Assembly (NCBI GenBank): GCA_900455085.1
Contig: UGTZ01000001.1
Coordinates: 1,828,501-1,892,500, forward strand
Length of the DNA: 64,000 nt
Origin: Providencia rettgeri
GTDB lineage: Bacteria > Pseudomonadota > Gammaproteobacteria > Enterobacterales > Enterobacteriaceae
Reading direction: 5' to 3'
In this document: positions 40,167 through 51,632 of the stretch, in pieces
Position numbering within the stretch: the stretch's first letter is position 1
How the letters are laid out: the number at the start of each line of letters is the position of its first letter
Translations under genes and position numbers: made by a program
The notes under the pieces: model-generated
Told to the model about the DNA's origin: nothing
The model's database searches: none
What the model saw: only the letters and a program-made list of their open reading frames with translations

Positions 40167-41840
40167 ATGTCGAATTCTGCTTTTAATCTCCGTTGGGCTG
40201 AAGTGATTATTGAAGCACTATCTCGCCACGGAATGAAACATATCTGTATTGCGCCAGGCTCGCGCTCAACACCTCTGACTCTGGCTGCCATCAATAATGC
40301 CAAATTACATTGTCACACCCATTTCGATGAGCGTGGTTTGGGTCATCTGGCACTTGGATTGGCAAAAGCCAGCAATGAGCCAGTAGGTGTCATTGTGACG
40401 TCAGGGACTGCGGTTGCAAACCTTTATCCATCATTGATAGAAGCTGGACTAACTGGAGAAAAAGTTATTTTTCTCACCGCAGATAGGCCCCCTGAACTGA
40501 TTGATTGCGGTGCTAATCAGGCTATTCGGCAGACGCATATTTTTGCATCTCATCCTGCTCAATCATTAATGTTGCCAAGGCCGACACAAGATATTTCAGC
40601 TAAATGGCTGGTAACCGCTATTGATAATGGCATGAACCAGTTACGCCATGGTGCATTTCATATCAACTGCCCATTTGCTGAGCCACTATATGGTGATATG
40701 GATGGGGAACATGAATGGCAGAAAACCCTTGGGGAATGGTGGAATTCGAGCCACCCGTGGCTCACTGAACCGTTAACTCATTCTGTCGCTCTAGTGGCAG
40801 ATTGGTATTTTTGGCGGCAAAAAAAAGGCGTTGTGCTTGCCGGTAGAATGAGTGCGAGTGAAGGGGAGCTCGTTGCTAAATGGGCTCAAGAACTCGGATG
40901 GCCAGTTATAGGTGATGTGTTATCTCAAACAGGGCAGCCATACCCTTGCGCAGATTTATGGCTTCAGCATCCCGATGCTCAACAGGTTTTAAAACATGCA
41001 GAATTAGTTGTCCAGTTTGGTTCAAGCTTAACAGGAAAACGGCTATTACAATGGCAAGCCAATTGTGAACCGCAAGAGTATTGGATTATCGACTCGATAC
41101 CTCAACGGCTAGACCCAGCTAATCATAGGGGAAGAAAGTTAACCTGTTCAATTAAAGGTTGGCTGGACAACCATCCTGCACAGCCGAGAAGTTTGTGGTG
41201 TGAATCTCTGCAGACGTTAGCGCAAAAAGCCCAACACCATGTACACCAACAGTTACATGACCAGTTTTCCGAAGCGGCGGTTGCATTTCAATTGCCAGAA
41301 CTACTCTCACCACGAGGTCAACTATTTGTTGGAAATAGCTTAATTGTTCGTTTGGTGGATGCACTCGCACAACTTCCATTGGGTTATCCGGTGTATAGCA
41401 ACCGCGGCGCAAGTGGTATTGATGGTCTGATTTCTACCATGGCGGGAGTGCAACGAGGAACAGCACGTCCAACATTGGCTATCGTTGGGGATATTTCTGC
41501 CTTATACGATTTGAATAGTTTGGCGCTGTTGCGAGAACCTTCTGCACCGACAGTCCTAATCATCGTGAATAACAATGGTGGGCAAATTTTCTCTATGCTA
41601 CCCACACCAGACGAAGCAAGGCAAAATTATTACTGTATGCCGCAAAATGTCAGTTTCGAGCCTGCTGCGAAAATGTTTGGCTTACAATATTGTGCGCCGA
41701 CAGATTGGGGAACACTAAAAAATACTGTTCAACAATTTTGGCATAGTCAGCAAGGAACATTGCTGGTGGAATTACAGGTGGCAAGCGATGAAGGCGCGCG
41801 TACTTTAAAACAGCTGCTTAATGAAGTTGTGGAATTGTAA
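40167..41840 (+). CDS. menD: SEPHCHC synthase MenD
   Basis: A thiamine-diphosphate enzyme that joins 2-oxoglutarate-derived succinic semialdehyde to isochorismate (second menaquinone step). It is 557 residues (E. coli 556). It has the N-terminal PYR domain ([30 protein letters not shown]) and the C-terminal ThDP/Mg site ([15 protein letters not shown] ... [15 protein letters not shown]). It overlaps menH by one base (TAATG). Confidence 0.97.
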   Translation: MSNSAFNLRWAEVIIEALSRHGMKHICIAPGSRSTPLTLAAINNAKLHCHTHFDERGLGHLALGLAKASNEPVGVIVTSGTAVANLYPSLIEAGLTGEKVIFLTADRPPELIDCGANQAIRQTHIFASHPAQSLMLPRPTQDISAKWLVTAIDNGMNQLRHGAFHINCPFAEPLYGDMDGEHEWQKTLGEWWNSSHPWLTEPLTHSVALVADWYFWRQKKGVVLAGRMSASEGELVAKWAQELGWPVIGDVLSQTGQPYPCADLWLQHPDAQQVLKHAELVVQFGSSLTGKRLLQWQANCEPQEYWIIDSIPQRLDPANHRGRKLTCSIKGWLDNHPAQPRSLWCESLQTLAQKAQHHVHQQLHDQFSEAAVAFQLPELLSPRGQLFVGNSLIVRLVDALAQLPLGYPVYSNRGASGIDGLISTMAGVQRGTARPTLAIVGDISALYDLNSLALLREPSAPTVLIIVNNNGGQIFSMLPTPDEARQNYYCMPQNVSFEPAAKMFGLQYCAPTDWGTLKNTVQQFWHSQQGTLLVELQVASDEGARTLKQLLNEVVEL

Positions 41841-42604
41841 TGTTATCCGCTCATCGACATCATTCTACCTCATCGGCTCCTTGGATCATTTGGTTGCATG
41901 GTTTGTTAGGCAGTGCGGATGACTGGTCACCCGTGATTGATCAAACACGGACTTTTCCATCATTAGCTGTGGATTTGCCAGGGCATGGCGGTTCTCATTC
42001 AGAGCCATGCCAGAGTTTTTCACATTTTGATCAACAACTCAGCGAGCTTTTACAGTATCATCAAATTAATGAATACTACTTGGTTGGCTATTCACTCGGT
42101 GCTCGGCTCGCAATGCATTTTGCCTGTCACTATCTGCCTAACGGGCTATTAGGTTTAGTGATTGAAGGCGGGAATGTGGGGTTAGCCAATGAACAAGAAC
42201 GTGTCGCTCGAGCTGCTAGTGATAGGGCATGGGCGCAACGTTTTCGTTCAGAACCCATTGAAGACGTATTAGATGATTGGTATCAACAAACTGTATTTGC
42301 TGATTTGTCAGTCACTCAGCGCCAACAGTTAATTCAGTTACGTGGACAAAATAACCCACACAGTATTGCAGCTATGCTAGAAAATACATCATTAGCAAAG
42401 CAACCTTTTTTGGCGGACAAATTACGTCAATTAATCTGCCCTTATCGTTATTTTTGTGGCGAAAAGGATCAAAAATTTCGAAGCGTTTCGCAACAATATG
42501 CTTTGCCGTTAACGCTGATTGAAAATGCAGGGCATAATGCACATCGGGAAAACCCCATGGGCTTTGCAACTGCACTACACCATTTTTTATCACACCGTGG
42601 TTAA
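41840..42604 (+). CDS. menH: SHCHC synthase MenH
   Basis: An alpha/beta hydrolase that removes pyruvate from SEPHCHC to give SHCHC. It is 254 residues (E. coli 252). The nucleophile serine is in VGYSLGAR (about 86), the oxyanion region in WLHGLLGSADDW, and the catalytic histidine in NAGHNAHRENP near the C-terminus. It is translationally coupled to menD. Confidence 0.95.
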   Translation: MLSAHRHHSTSSAPWIIWLHGLLGSADDWSPVIDQTRTFPSLAVDLPGHGGSHSEPCQSFSHFDQQLSELLQYHQINEYYLVGYSLGARLAMHFACHYLPNGLLGLVIEGGNVGLANEQERVARAASDRAWAQRFRSEPIEDVLDDWYQQTVFADLSVTQRQQLIQLRGQNNPHSIAAMLENTSLAKQPFLADKLRQLICPYRYFCGEKDQKFRSVSQQYALPLTLIENAGHNAHRENPMGFATALHHFLSHRG

Positions 42605-42616
42605 AGGAATCTGATA

Positions 42617-43474
42617 ATGATTTATCCAAGCGAAGAAAAATTATACGCACCAATTGAATGGCAAGATTGCTCTACAGGGTTTGAAGATATTCGCTATCAT
42701 AAATCTCCTGAAGGAATTGCTAAAATTACGATTAACCGTCCAGAGGTGCGTAATGCTTTTCGTCCACAAACCGTGAAAGAAATGATCCAAGCACTGTCAG
42801 ATGCACGTTATGATGACCAAGTCGGAACTATCATTTTAACGGGCGAAGGTGAAAAAGCATTCTGTGCCGGTGGTGACCAAAAAATCCGTGGTGACTACGG
42901 CGGGTATCGTGATGAGAGTGGAACTCACCATTTAAACGTTCTTGATTTTCAACGCCAAATTCGGACTTGCCCAAAACCTGTGGTTGCGATGGTCGCAGGT
43001 TTCTCAATTGGTGGTGGCCATGTGTTACATATGATGTGTGACCTGACTATTGCTGCGGATAACGCAATATTTGGTCAAACTGGGCCAAAAGTCGGTTCAT
43101 TTGATGGCGGCTGGGGCGCATCCTATATGGCGCGTATCGTTGGGCAGAAAAAGGCGCGTGAAATCTGGTTTTTATGCCGCCAATACAATGCACAAGAAGC
43201 ATTAGATATGGGCTTGGTTAACACAGTTGTCCCATACGCAGATCTTGAAAAAGAAACCGTGCGTTGGTGCCGTGAAATGCTAGAAAATAGCCCAATGGCA
43301 TTACGTTGCTTAAAAGCGGCATTAAATGCGGATTGTGATGGTCAGGCTGGCCTGCAAGAATTAGCCGGTAATGCCACTATGTTGTTCTATATGACAGATG
43401 AAGGGCAAGAAGGTCGTAATGCCTTTAATGAAAAACGTGCTCCAGACTTCTCTAAATATAAGCGTAATCCATAA
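42617..43474 (+). CDS. menB: 1,4-dihydroxy-2-naphthoyl-CoA synthase MenB
   Basis: A crotonase-fold enzyme that closes the second naphthoate ring from o-succinylbenzoyl-CoA. It is 285 residues, the E. coli length. It has typical [13 protein letters not shown] and [19 protein letters not shown] (oxyanion hole), and the conserved [20 protein letters not shown] loop. It overlaps menC by one base. Confidence 0.97.
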   Translation: MIYPSEEKLYAPIEWQDCSTGFEDIRYHKSPEGIAKITINRPEVRNAFRPQTVKEMIQALSDARYDDQVGTIILTGEGEKAFCAGGDQKIRGDYGGYRDESGTHHLNVLDFQRQIRTCPKPVVAMVAGFSIGGGHVLHMMCDLTIAADNAIFGQTGPKVGSFDGGWGASYMARIVGQKKAREIWFLCRQYNAQEALDMGLVNTVVPYADLEKETVRWCREMLENSPMALRCLKAALNADCDGQAGLQELAGNATMLFYMTDEGQEGRNAFNEKRAPDFSKYKRNP

Positions 43475-44445
43475 TGCGTAAAGCCCGTATTTATTCGTTC
43501 AGCCTGCCAATGGAGGCAGGCGTTATCCTTCGTTATCAGCGACTAAAAACTCGGGATGGGCTTTTAGTGTGTTTACAAGATGGGGATAATGAAGGTTGGG
43601 GAGAAATTTCGCCTCTACCTGAATTCAGTCGTGAAACATTAGAAGAAGCAACCGCCGAAACTATTAAGCGAATGAATGAATGGGTGAAAGAAGGCAAAAT
43701 TTCTAATAGTCTACTACCCTCTGTTGCTTTTGGCTGTAGCTGTGCTCTAGCGGAGTTAACAGGGGAGCTACCGAAAGAGGCTGATTATCGCAAAGCACCG
43801 CTGTGCAGTGGTGACCCTGATGACCTCATTTTGAGCCTTGATGCAATGGAAGGCGAAAAGGTTGCAAAGGTAAAAGTTGGGCTCTATGAAGCTGTGCGTG
43901 ATGGCATGGTGGTTAACTTATTACTAGAGGCCGTTCCAGAACTGAAACTGCGCTTGGATGCGAATCGCAGTTGGACTCGAACAAAAGCTGACGGTTTTGC
44001 TAAATATGTTAACCCAGATTACCGTGACCGTATCGCATTCTTAGAAGAGCCGTGCAAAACCCGTGAAGAGTCACTGCAATTTGCAGCGGATACTGGCATT
44101 AGTATCGCTTGGGATGAAAGTGTACGAGAAGAAGGCTTTATGGTTGAGGCGCAGGAAGGCGTTTCTGCGATTGTAATTAAACCAACACTGACAGGCAGCT
44201 TATCTTATTGCCGCTACTTAGTAGAAGAAGCGCATCGCTTAGGATTACAAGCCGTGATCAGTTCATCCATTGAAAGTAGCTTTGGTTTAACGCAACTTGC
44301 TCGTGTAGCACATTGGCTAACGCCAAATACCATTCCAGGCTTAGATACGGTATCACTTATTCAATCTCAATTGATACGGCCTTGGCCTCAATGTGATATT
44401 CCGCTCCAGCAGTTAGATGATTTAACGCTTGTATGGCAGAACTAG
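43474..44445 (+). CDS. menC: o-Succinylbenzoate synthase MenC
   Basis: An enolase-superfamily enzyme that dehydrates SHCHC to o-succinylbenzoate. It is 323 residues (E. coli 320). Catalytic lysine is in KVKVGLYE (about 132), metal ligands in [15 protein letters not shown] and AWDES, and the second lysine in [10 protein letters not shown]. It overlaps menE by 13 nt. Confidence 0.95.
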   Translation: MRKARIYSFSLPMEAGVILRYQRLKTRDGLLVCLQDGDNEGWGEISPLPEFSRETLEEATAETIKRMNEWVKEGKISNSLLPSVAFGCSCALAELTGELPKEADYRKAPLCSGDPDDLILSLDAMEGEKVAKVKVGLYEAVRDGMVVNLLLEAVPELKLRLDANRSWTRTKADGFAKYVNPDYRDRIAFLEEPCKTREESLQFAADTGISIAWDESVREEGFMVEAQEGVSAIVIKPTLTGSLSYCRYLVEEAHRLGLQAVISSSIESSFGLTQLARVAHWLTPNTIPGLDTVSLIQSQLIRPWPQCDIPLQQLDDLTLVWQN

Positions 44446-45842
44446 ATAACTTTAAAGATTGGCTTTGGCAACACTGGGCCAATCTTCGTCCCAATGCGAT
44501 CGCCCTTGTAACTGAGTCCCAAAGTATGACTTGGGAAAGTGTAAGCCAACAAGTTACTGACCTTAAAACTTACTTTTTAATGCAAGGTGTAACACAAGGG
44601 CAGTGTATCGTTTTGCGTGGGAAAAATTCAGTTGACTTATTATTGAGTCAACTGGCACTTATTGCGTGTGGCGCTCGAGTCTTACCGTTAAATCCCCGCC
44701 TCCCAGAACGGTTATTAGCAGAATTACTGCCTCATCTTAATGTTAGCGCAGCCATTGATTTTACTGATGAATCAAATTTATTAGCCAATTATCGCCATTT
44801 AGATTATCAACTCTATTATCATTTTATTGGTGATGAAAAGGTTGCTCCGGTTGTTTTTCAAGAGGCTATTCAGCAGCCTGCTACTCTGATTTTAACATCG
44901 GGGTCGACAGGTCTACCTAAAGCCGCCGTTCACAGTGTTGCAGCTCACCTCAATAGCGCTGCCGGTGTTGTTAATATGATGAATTACCAGCAAGATGATT
45001 GTTGGTTACTCTCGCTGCCGTTATTCCATGTATCTGGTCAGGGTATTGTTTGGCGTTGGCTTTTGCAAGGCGGCGCACTTGCGGTAAAAAATCTCCCTTT
45101 AGCCCAGGCATTACATGGGGTGACTCATGCCTCTTTGGTGCCGACCCAGCTATGGCGTTTATTGAATGATAACTCAATGGCGAATATCGCGTTGAAAGCC
45201 GTTTTATTGGGCGGAGCCAGTATCCCTTCAACACTCACGGACTTGGCACAACAACATGGAATTGCGTGTTGGAGTGGCTATGGGATGACAGAAATGGCTT
45301 CTACAGTTTGTGCTAAACGGGCAGATGGCAAGAAAGGCGTTGGTTTACCCTTAAAAGGTAAGCAAATTCGTCTTGTGGGTGGTGAAATTCAAATCCAATC
45401 AGACAGCCAAGCGCTTGGTTATTGGTTTGATGGGCAAATTCACCCTTTAAATTGCCTAGATAACTGGTTTAAAACCAACGATAAAGGAGCATTTATTGAT
45501 GGTGAGTATCAGATCCTTGGTCGTTTAGATAATTTATTTATCAGTGGTGGGGAATGTGTTCAACCAGAAGATATCGAGTCAGTCATCAATTCATACCCTG
45601 ATATCAGCCAAAGTTTTATTATCCCCATTGATGATGTGCAATTTGGGCAACGCCCTGTCGCGGTTATTGAAGCAAATGAGTCCGTAGGTTTACATCAGCT
45701 GGCGGATTGGCTAAAAGATAAACTCGCACCATACCAATATCCTATGGCCTTTTATTATTTAGACCCTGAATTGAAAGCTGGGGGAATAAAAGTGTCGAGA
45801 CAACAAGTGAAAAAGTGGTTGTTAGCTAGAATGCAGGAATAG
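44433..45842 (+). CDS. menE: o-Succinylbenzoate-CoA ligase MenE
   Basis: An AMP-forming acyl-CoA ligase that activates o-succinylbenzoate for MenB. It is 469 residues (E. coli 451). It has the P-loop-type [17 protein letters not shown] motif (about 153-170), the GYGMTEMAS block (about 285) and the hinge [19 protein letters not shown] (about 365). It is the last gene of the men cluster and ends with a GC-rich hairpin shared with katA. Confidence 0.95.
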   Translation: MAELDNFKDWLWQHWANLRPNAIALVTESQSMTWESVSQQVTDLKTYFLMQGVTQGQCIVLRGKNSVDLLLSQLALIACGARVLPLNPRLPERLLAELLPHLNVSAAIDFTDESNLLANYRHLDYQLYYHFIGDEKVAPVVFQEAIQQPATLILTSGSTGLPKAAVHSVAAHLNSAAGVVNMMNYQQDDCWLLSLPLFHVSGQGIVWRWLLQGGALAVKNLPLAQALHGVTHASLVPTQLWRLLNDNSMANIALKAVLLGGASIPSTLTDLAQQHGIACWSGYGMTEMASTVCAKRADGKKGVGLPLKGKQIRLVGGEIQIQSDSQALGYWFDGQIHPLNCLDNWFKTNDKGAFIDGEYQILGRLDNLFISGGECVQPEDIESVINSYPDISQSFIIPIDDVQFGQRPVAVIEANESVGLHQLADWLKDKLAPYQYPMAFYYLDPELKAGGIKVSRQQVKKWLLARMQE

Positions 45843-45850
45843 GGTGAAAT

Positions 45851-45874
45851 AGTGGTGGGGTTATCCCCACCACT
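45851..45874. terminator. Hairpin between menE and katA
   Basis: AGTGGTGGGG / CCCCACCACT with a 4-nt loop, a very stable 10-bp stem between convergent genes. T-tracts are weak on both sides, so termination efficiency is uncertain. Confidence 0.55.
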
Positions 45875-45886
45875 TAATAAATTACA

Positions 45887-47326
45887 CTATTTTAGTGCTT
45901 TTAATGCTTTTTCAACACCAGCGCCGTATTCTGGGTGAACTTGTTTAAATAACTCGATTTGGCGCACTTGAGTGGCTTCTGTCGCGTCAATCAGTTCGCC
46001 CGCAATACGTTTAAACATACGTTGGTGCTCGGCATCATCTAATAACTCATATAATGCACGTGGTTGGCTGAAGTAATCTTGGTCTTCGCGGTGATCCCAA
46101 TGGTCAGCGGCACCTTCAATAGATAATGGCGGTTCGCTAAAGTCAGGTTGCTCTTGGAATAATCCTGCTTCATTTGGCTCATAGGTCACATGGTTGCCGC
46201 TATTACCGTCAACGCGCATTGCGCCATCACGGTGGTAATTATGGAATGGGCAACGTGGGGCATTCACTGGGATTTGGTGGTGGTTAACCCCAAGGCGATA
46301 ACGATGGGCATCTCCATAGGAGAATAAACGGCCTTGTAACATTCTATCTGGTGAGAAACCGATACCCGGAACCACGTTAGCTGGGCTAAACGCCGCTTGT
46401 TCTACGTCAGCAAAGTAGTTGTCTGGATTACGATTAAGTTCAAAATAACCGACATCAATTAATGGATAATCTTTGTGCGGCCAAACTTTGGTTAAGTCAA
46501 ATGGGTTATAAGGAACTTGAGAGGCCTCTTTCTCTGGCATAATTTGCACTTGCAAATTCCAGCGTGGGAAATCCCCTTTCTCAATGGATTCAAACAGATC
46601 GCGTTGTGAACTTTCTCTATCTTTACCGACTAATTGCTCTGCTTGTTCATCAGACAGATTCTGAATACCTTGTTGGCAACGGAAATGGAATTTAACCCAG
46701 AAGCGTTCATTATTACTGTTGATGAAACTATAAGTGTGGCTACCAAACCCGTGCATATGACGGTAACTTTGTGGTATACCACGGTCACTAGCATCAATGG
46801 TTAACTGGTGTAAAGATTCTGGTAACTGAGAGAAAAAGGCCCATTTATGTTCCATTGTACGCAGGTTAGAGCGAGGGTCGCGCTTAACTACGTGGTTTAA
46901 ATCAGGGAATTTTAATGGGTCGCGGAAATAGAACACAGGGGTGTTGTTACCCACCATATCCCAGTTGCCTTCTTCAGTATAAAATTTTAATGCGAAACCA
47001 CGAATATCACGTTCTGCGTCGGCAGCCCCGCGCTCACCTGCAACGGTAGAGAAGCGAGCAAACATTTCAGTTTTTTTCCCTATTTCAGAGAAAATTTTTG
47101 CGCGAGTATAGCGGCTAATATCATGAGTTACAGTAAACGTACCAAAAGCGCCAGAACCTTTTGCGTGCATGCGTCTTTCAGGGATCACTTCACGGTCAAA
47201 ATGGGCAAGTTTCTCTAAAAACCAAACATCCTGTAATAACATTGGGCCACGTTTACCTGCTGTCATCACATTATTATTATTGGCGACCGGGGCGCCTGAG
47301 GCGGTAGTAAGGCCTTTCTTTTTCAT
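45887..47326 (-). CDS. katA: Catalase KatA (monofunctional, heme)
   Basis: Breaks hydrogen peroxide into water and oxygen. It is 479-480 residues, the small-subunit clade, and very like the Proteus mirabilis catalase. The distal histidine is in [15 protein letters not shown] (about 54-68), the asparagine in [16 protein letters not shown], and the heme-ligand tyrosine in [19 protein letters not shown]-binding features ([14 protein letters not shown]) are present. GTG and ATG are adjacent; I use the ATG, 7 nt after GGAG. E. coli lacks this gene at this place, so it is a lineage-specific insertion next to men. Confidence 0.95.
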   Translation of the reverse strand: MKKKGLTTASGAPVANNNNVMTAGKRGPMLLQDVWFLEKLAHFDREVIPERRMHAKGSGAFGTFTVTHDISRYTRAKIFSEIGKKTEMFARFSTVAGERGAADAERDIRGFALKFYTEEGNWDMVGNNTPVFYFRDPLKFPDLNHVVKRDPRSNLRTMEHKWAFFSQLPESLHQLTIDASDRGIPQSYRHMHGFGSHTYSFINSNNERFWVKFHFRCQQGIQNLSDEQAEQLVGKDRESSQRDLFESIEKGDFPRWNLQVQIMPEKEASQVPYNPFDLTKVWPHKDYPLIDVGYFELNRNPDNYFADVEQAAFSPANVVPGIGFSPDRMLQGRLFSYGDAHRYRLGVNHHQIPVNAPRCPFHNYHRDGAMRVDGNSGNHVTYEPNEAGLFQEQPDFSEPPLSIEGAADHWDHREDQDYFSQPRALYELLDDAEHQRMFKRIAGELIDATEATQVRQIELFKQVHPEYGAGVEKALKALK

Positions 47327-47660
47327 CACAATGCTCCTTTGTTTGGATTAATGGACTACACAAACCTAACTAATAAGTTAATATTTTGTAAAAAATAAAA
47401 AACAGGACTACAATAAACTTGTAATTCAGTATAGTTATTATGGAATTGATTATCTAATTAATATAACCAATTACTGTGATTACCTGTGAAAAAACGGCAC
47501 TCATCGCACTTTTTCGCACTAAAATTTTTGATTTGTGAAATTTTGTAATGAATAAAGTCGGCTTTTATAAAGGCTATAGCGTAAATCTAGGTAAGAATGG
47601 CTGAAAATAGGGTGAAATTCGCGTAGTATCCATAGGTAATAATATCAAGAGGATAAAATA
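47327..47660. promoter_or_regulatory. katA-yfaZ divergent promoter region
   Basis: 334 bp of AT-rich spacer that must hold both divergent promoters. I see no clear OxyR or other operator by eye and no gene. Confidence 0.4.
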
Positions 47661-48203
47661 ATGCGCAAACTATTATTATTAGCAGCAGCGATGTCACCAT
47701 TGTTCGTAGGTACTGCCCATGCAGTTTCAGTCAGTGCACAAGCGGGTGAACATTTTACTGAGCTGTCTGCAGGGTTAGGTAACCAAAATGCAGGGTTAGC
47801 ATTTAACGGTTCTTGGGCTCGTAGTGACCATGATGGGCAAACGGGTAGTATTGGTGCCACATTTGGTTTACCTGTTGGGCCTTTCTCTGCATTTGTAGGG
47901 GGGAAAGGGTTATATTTATCACCGGATCACAATAGTAGTGGCGCTGCATTAGCGGTTGGTGGTGGGTTAAATTGGCAGGCTATGCCTTCATTAAATATTT
48001 ATGGTGAAGCGTATGGTGCTCCTGAGTCATTGACTTCAGGTAGCAAGTCTTACGTCGAAGCGAAAGCGGGGGCGCGTTATACCGTATTTAAACCTTTATC
48101 TATTGATGCCGGATATCGTTTGATTGAAATGAAAGGAACTCATGGCAATAGTAGCGATAAAGTTGCCGATGGCTGGTATGTAGGGGCAGGCCTTTCATTC
48201 TAA
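47661..48203 (+). CDS. yfaZ: YfaZ family outer membrane protein
   Basis: A 180-residue predicted outer-membrane beta-barrel, the same length as E. coli YfaZ. A signal peptide (MRKLLLLAAAMSPLFVGTAHA, cleavage after AHA at about 21) is followed by amphipathic beta strands and a C-terminal aromatic residue (YVGAGLSF), typical of barrel insertion. Function unknown. An AGAGGA site lies 7-9 nt before the start. It is monocistronic with its own terminator. Confidence 0.9.
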   Translation: MRKLLLLAAAMSPLFVGTAHAVSVSAQAGEHFTELSAGLGNQNAGLAFNGSWARSDHDGQTGSIGATFGLPVGPFSAFVGGKGLYLSPDHNSSGAALAVGGGLNWQAMPSLNIYGEAYGAPESLTSGSKSYVEAKAGARYTVFKPLSIDAGYRLIEMKGTHGNSSDKVADGWYVGAGLSF

Positions 48204-48256
48204 GAATGTTGAATTTCTTTGGTTAAATTTATTAGATTTAACCGTTTGAATCTCGA

Positions 48257-48293
48257 AAAAAACCGCCAAATACTACGTTTGGCGGTTTTTTTG
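48257..48293. terminator. Bidirectional terminator between yfaZ and tyrP
   Basis: AAAAAACCGCCAAA / TTTGGCGGTTTTTTT with a short loop, a strong stem with A and T tracts, between convergent genes. Confidence 0.88.
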
Positions 48294-48323
48294 TGTCTTT
48301 AATTTTATTAAAAAGCAAATAAG

Positions 48324-49532
48324 TTAGCCAACGTTTGGTAAAAATCCGGCAACAATCGAAAATTGGATAGCAATTACGGCGATACCACATACCAACACTA
48401 AAACTAAAATAGGCGTACCGCCTTTAACTTGATACCCACCTTGGGTTTCTAATTTACGTACACGCAGTGTTAACAGTGCAGGAATAATCAGTGCTAAGAC
48501 TGAGAGCGCGACAGCGGCATAAGTTAATGCTTGTACGAAACTACTAAAGAATAGGGCGGCTAATAATGGCGGAACAAAGGTAAGCAAGCCTGTTTGTACA
48601 CGACCGATAAAATGATTACTCCGTTTGAACAAATCTGCGAGGTAATCAAATAAGCCCAATGCAACACCTAAGAAGGACGTTGCTAACGCTAAATCCATAA
48701 ATAGGCTGACGGCAATATTGACTCGAGGTGTAGCAACAACATCGCGAATCGCGGTAAGTAACCCATTAAGGCCAGACTCCTGCGCTAAGATCCCGATAAA
48801 GGTGTGTGATGGAATAGAACCTAACGTAGCGATTTGCCATAGAATATAAGCTACTAAAGGAATTGCGCTTCCGGTAATGAAAATCATACGTAATTTACGT
48901 ACATCTCCATTCATATAGTTAACTAAACTCGGTACGCTACCATGGAAACCAAAAGAGGTAAAAATAACTGGCACTGCGGCCAAAACAAGGCCTTTTTCAA
49001 TCGGCATAGTGCTTAAGTTTACCACTTCAGCATGTGGCATCATCACAACGAGCATGATGACCAAAAAAATCGTTTTTGCTGTAAATAAAATACGGTTAAT
49101 AAAATCGACTGAATGTGTGCCAATGCACACGACTGCACCACCAATAATAGTAAATGCGATAATGGCAGTGTTGGTTGAAATGTTAATTCCCCACCAAGAA
49201 GACAGGCTATCTGAAATTAATACGCCTGCACCACCTATGTAAGCGGTTGTTAATGCGTACATTAATAGCAGCATACTGAGCCCAGTCACTATTTGGCCAA
49301 CAGGACCCAGATATTTTTTAGCGACGGAGCCTAGGCCCATATTTGCAGGGTTATGCTGATACACTTCGACTAATAGTAATGAGGTATAACTCATTAACAT
49401 CCATAATCCAACAAGCAAGCAAACGATGCCTGTGAAACCGACTCCTGCAGCGGCAAGTGGCATTGCCAACATCCCTGCACCTATTGTTGTCCCTGCAACG
49501 ATTAACACACTGCCAAGCGTACGATTCTTCAC
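48324..49532 (-). CDS. tyrP: Tyrosine-specific permease TyrP
   Basis: An HAAAP-family aromatic amino acid:proton symporter with 11 membrane helices. It matches TyrP better than Mtr or TnaB: it starts [20 protein letters not shown], has [17 protein letters not shown] in the middle and ends AGFLPNVG. The ORF could extend to 49601, but a GTG at 49532 follows AGAGG with proper spacing and gives the E. coli N-terminus; it yields about 402 residues (E. coli 403). A TyrR-box-like site lies upstream at 49619, which agrees with the identity. Confidence 0.9.
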   Translation of the reverse strand: MKNRTLGSVLIVAGTTIGAGMLAMPLAAAGVGFTGIVCLLVGLWMLMSYTSLLLVEVYQHNPANMGLGSVAKKYLGPVGQIVTGLSMLLLMYALTTAYIGGAGVLISDSLSSWWGINISTNTAIIAFTIIGGAVVCIGTHSVDFINRILFTAKTIFLVIMLVVMMPHAEVVNLSTMPIEKGLVLAAVPVIFTSFGFHGSVPSLVNYMNGDVRKLRMIFITGSAIPLVAYILWQIATLGSIPSHTFIGILAQESGLNGLLTAIRDVVATPRVNIAVSLFMDLALATSFLGVALGLFDYLADLFKRSNHFIGRVQTGLLTFVPPLLAALFFSSFVQALTYAAVALSVLALIIPALLTLRVRKLETQGGYQVKGGTPILVLVLVCGIAVIAIQFSIVAGFLPNVG

Positions 49533-49618
49533 AAGTTCCTCTGATTGAATTTCAATAATTAACAAGTGATGCAGATTATGCGATCGAAAGTTCGCTGTCA
49601 AATGTAAATTACAGCTGG

Positions 49619-49636
49619 TGTAATTATAAGTTTACA
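49619..49636. promoter_or_regulatory. TyrR-box-like operator upstream of tyrP
   Basis: TGTAAT-tataag-TTTACA matches the TyrR consensus TGTAAA-N6-TTTACA at 11 of 12 positions. A second TGTAAA half-site is at 49603. E. coli tyrP has adjacent strong and weak TyrR boxes, and this arrangement is similar. It is about 85 bp before the chosen GTG start. Confidence 0.6.
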
Positions 49637-49951
49637 CTGATAATCAAGTAGATAGCGAAACTAAAGACAATAATCAGGGTTAATTAAGTGAAGAAAAAAT
49701 GATGATTTATAGTGACTAAAGGTAAATTTAAATGGGGTGGTTTGTTAAAAAAGGTGTGGTAATTAGTTGATTTTTATTAAAATGGCAGCTAACTGTACAG
49801 TATGTCAGTTACTTAATGTAAATTATGTGATGAGGTCAAAATAAAAGCATAAAAAATAAAACTAAATTGATTTTGAAGTTATCATAAATCAAATTAATGC
49901 TTGAAAATCATCCCGATAATATATGCAAACATATATATAAAGGATGGAACT

Positions 49952-51293
49952 ATGGACTTTATGATTCAACTCGCCATTATCCTTGTTTGCTTATTCTATG
50001 GAGCAAAAAAAGGGGGGAATGGCACTCGGGCTATTAGGTGGTGTTGGCCTAGTTATCTTAGTTTTTGGTTTTGGTTTACCGCCTGGAAAACCGCCTGTTG
50101 ATGTTATGCTTGTTATCATTGCTGTTGTTGCCGCATCAGCGACGTTACAAGCATCAGGCGGTTTAGATGTCATGCTGCAAATTGCAGAACGACTACTGCG
50201 GAAAAACCCTAAGTACATTTCTATTGTGGCACCTTTTGTGACATGTATCTTAACCATTTTGTGTGGTACAGGGCATGTGGTATATACGATTTTACCTATC
50301 ATCTACGATGCGGCGATTAAAAATAATATCCGTCCAGAAAGACCGATGGCCGCGAGTAGTATTGGCGCACAAATGGGGATTATCGCCAGTCCAGTTTCAG
50401 TCGCGGTTGTTTCACTAGTAGCAATGCTAAATGGTGTGACAATCAATGGTAAGTCACTCGAATTTTTGGATTTATTAGCAATTACTATCCCATCAACGTT
50501 AATTGGTATTTTAGCTATTGGTATTTTCAGTTGGTTTAGAGGAAAAGATCTCGATAAAGACCCTGTATTCCAAGAGTTTATATCAGTCCCTGAAAACCAT
50601 GATTATGTTTATGGTGACAGTGTGACACTGCTAAATACAAAATTACCGAAAATTAACTGGGTCGCGATGTGGATTTTTTTAGCCTCTATCGCAGTTGTTG
50701 CACTACTTGGCGCATTCTCTGAACTAAGGCCGCTAGTTAATGGTAAGCCGTTATCTATGGTTTTAGTCATCCAGATGTTTATGTTATTAGCGGGTGCGCT
50801 AATTATCATTATCTGTAAGACCAATCCTGGGCAAATTTCAAAGAATGAAGTATTCCGTTCAGGGATGATTGCTATCGTGGCGGTGTATGGTATCGCTTGG
50901 ATGGCGGAAACCATGTTCGGCGCACACATGGATGAAATTAAAGGAACGTTAGGTTCTTTAGTGAAAGATTTCCCTTGGGCTTATGCCGTCATCTTGTTAT
51001 TAGTTTCTAAGTTTGTTAACTCTCAAGCCGCTGCACTAGCCGCTGTTGTACCAATTGCATTAGGTATTGGTGTTGACCCTGCCTATATTATCGCTTCTGC
51101 GCCTGCGTGTTATGGTTACTACATTTTACCGACTTATCCAAGTGATCTTGCGGCAATTCAATTTGACCGTTCTGGAACAACGCGTATTGGTAAATTTGTT
51201 ATCAACCACAGTTTCATTCTACCGGGGTTAATTGGGGTGGGCGTGTCTTGTGTGTTTGGCTGGGTATTTGCAGGTTTATATGGTTATTTATAA
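49952..51293 (+). pseudogene. dcuB: Anaerobic C4-dicarboxylate antiporter DcuB, one frameshift (likely sequence error)
   Basis: Exchanges fumarate for succinate during fumarate respiration. The start [21 protein letters not shown] (49952, after AGGA) lies in one frame and the rest ([20 protein letters not shown]...) in another. They join at the A7G6 run at 50005-50017. Removing one base gives exactly 446 residues, the E. coli DcuB length. Family hallmarks are [16 protein letters not shown] and [23 protein letters not shown]. coli has dcuB beside fumB, so the location here differs. ATCAA at 49888 is a half-match to an FNR site, too weak to list. Confidence 0.88.
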
Positions 51294-51316
51294 TCAATAA
51301 ATTAAGTAAATAAATA

Positions 51317-51355
51317 GTGATTGCACAGGTAACGGGTAGACCGCTGTGCAATCAC
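51317..51355. terminator. Long hairpin between dcuB and yfaE
   Basis: A 12-bp perfect stem GTGATTGCACAG / CTGTGCAATCAC with a 15-nt loop, followed by CTATTTT. It lies 23 nt after the dcuB stop and 11 nt beyond the yfaE stop on the other strand. It is likely a shared terminator. Confidence 0.65.
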
Positions 51356-51365
51356 CTATTTTAAA

Positions 51366-51630
51366 TTAACCAATTTCAATATCAGACAATGGATGGCAGC
51401 AGCAGGGAAGGATCTCGCCATCTTGTACAAATGCGATAGGTTTTTGCTTATAGCCCACTTTACCATGCAATAATGTCACTCCGGCATGAACCGCAGTAGC
51501 CTTCACGGCATTGGTATTCTACAGGAATACGGCTGTCTTCTAAGGCTTCCAGCAAACAGGAGTGAACTTCGGTATGGTAGGGGACTTGAACACCCTGCGT
51601 TAACCGCAGGGTGATTTTATGGCTTGCCAT
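51366..51630 (-). pseudogene. yfaE: YfaE, 2Fe-2S ferredoxin for ribonucleotide reductase, one frameshift (likely sequence error)
   Basis: A small ferredoxin that helps maintain the diferric-tyrosyl radical cofactor of NrdB. It starts MASHKITLRLTQ, with cluster motif CREGYCGSC, and the last cysteine in EILPCCCHP. After GSCR the frame is lost at a CC pair (51481-51482 on the plus strand). With one base removed it reads VTLLHGKVGYKQKPIAFVQD and ends DIEIG. The corrected size is 87 residues (E. coli 84). It lies 2 nt after nrdB in the same operon. Confidence 0.85.
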
Positions 51631-51632
51631 AC

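Noticed and set aside
49879..49892. An FNR site upstream of dcuB
   Set aside because: Only the right half ATCAA fits and the left half matches two of five positions, so it is too weak to call.
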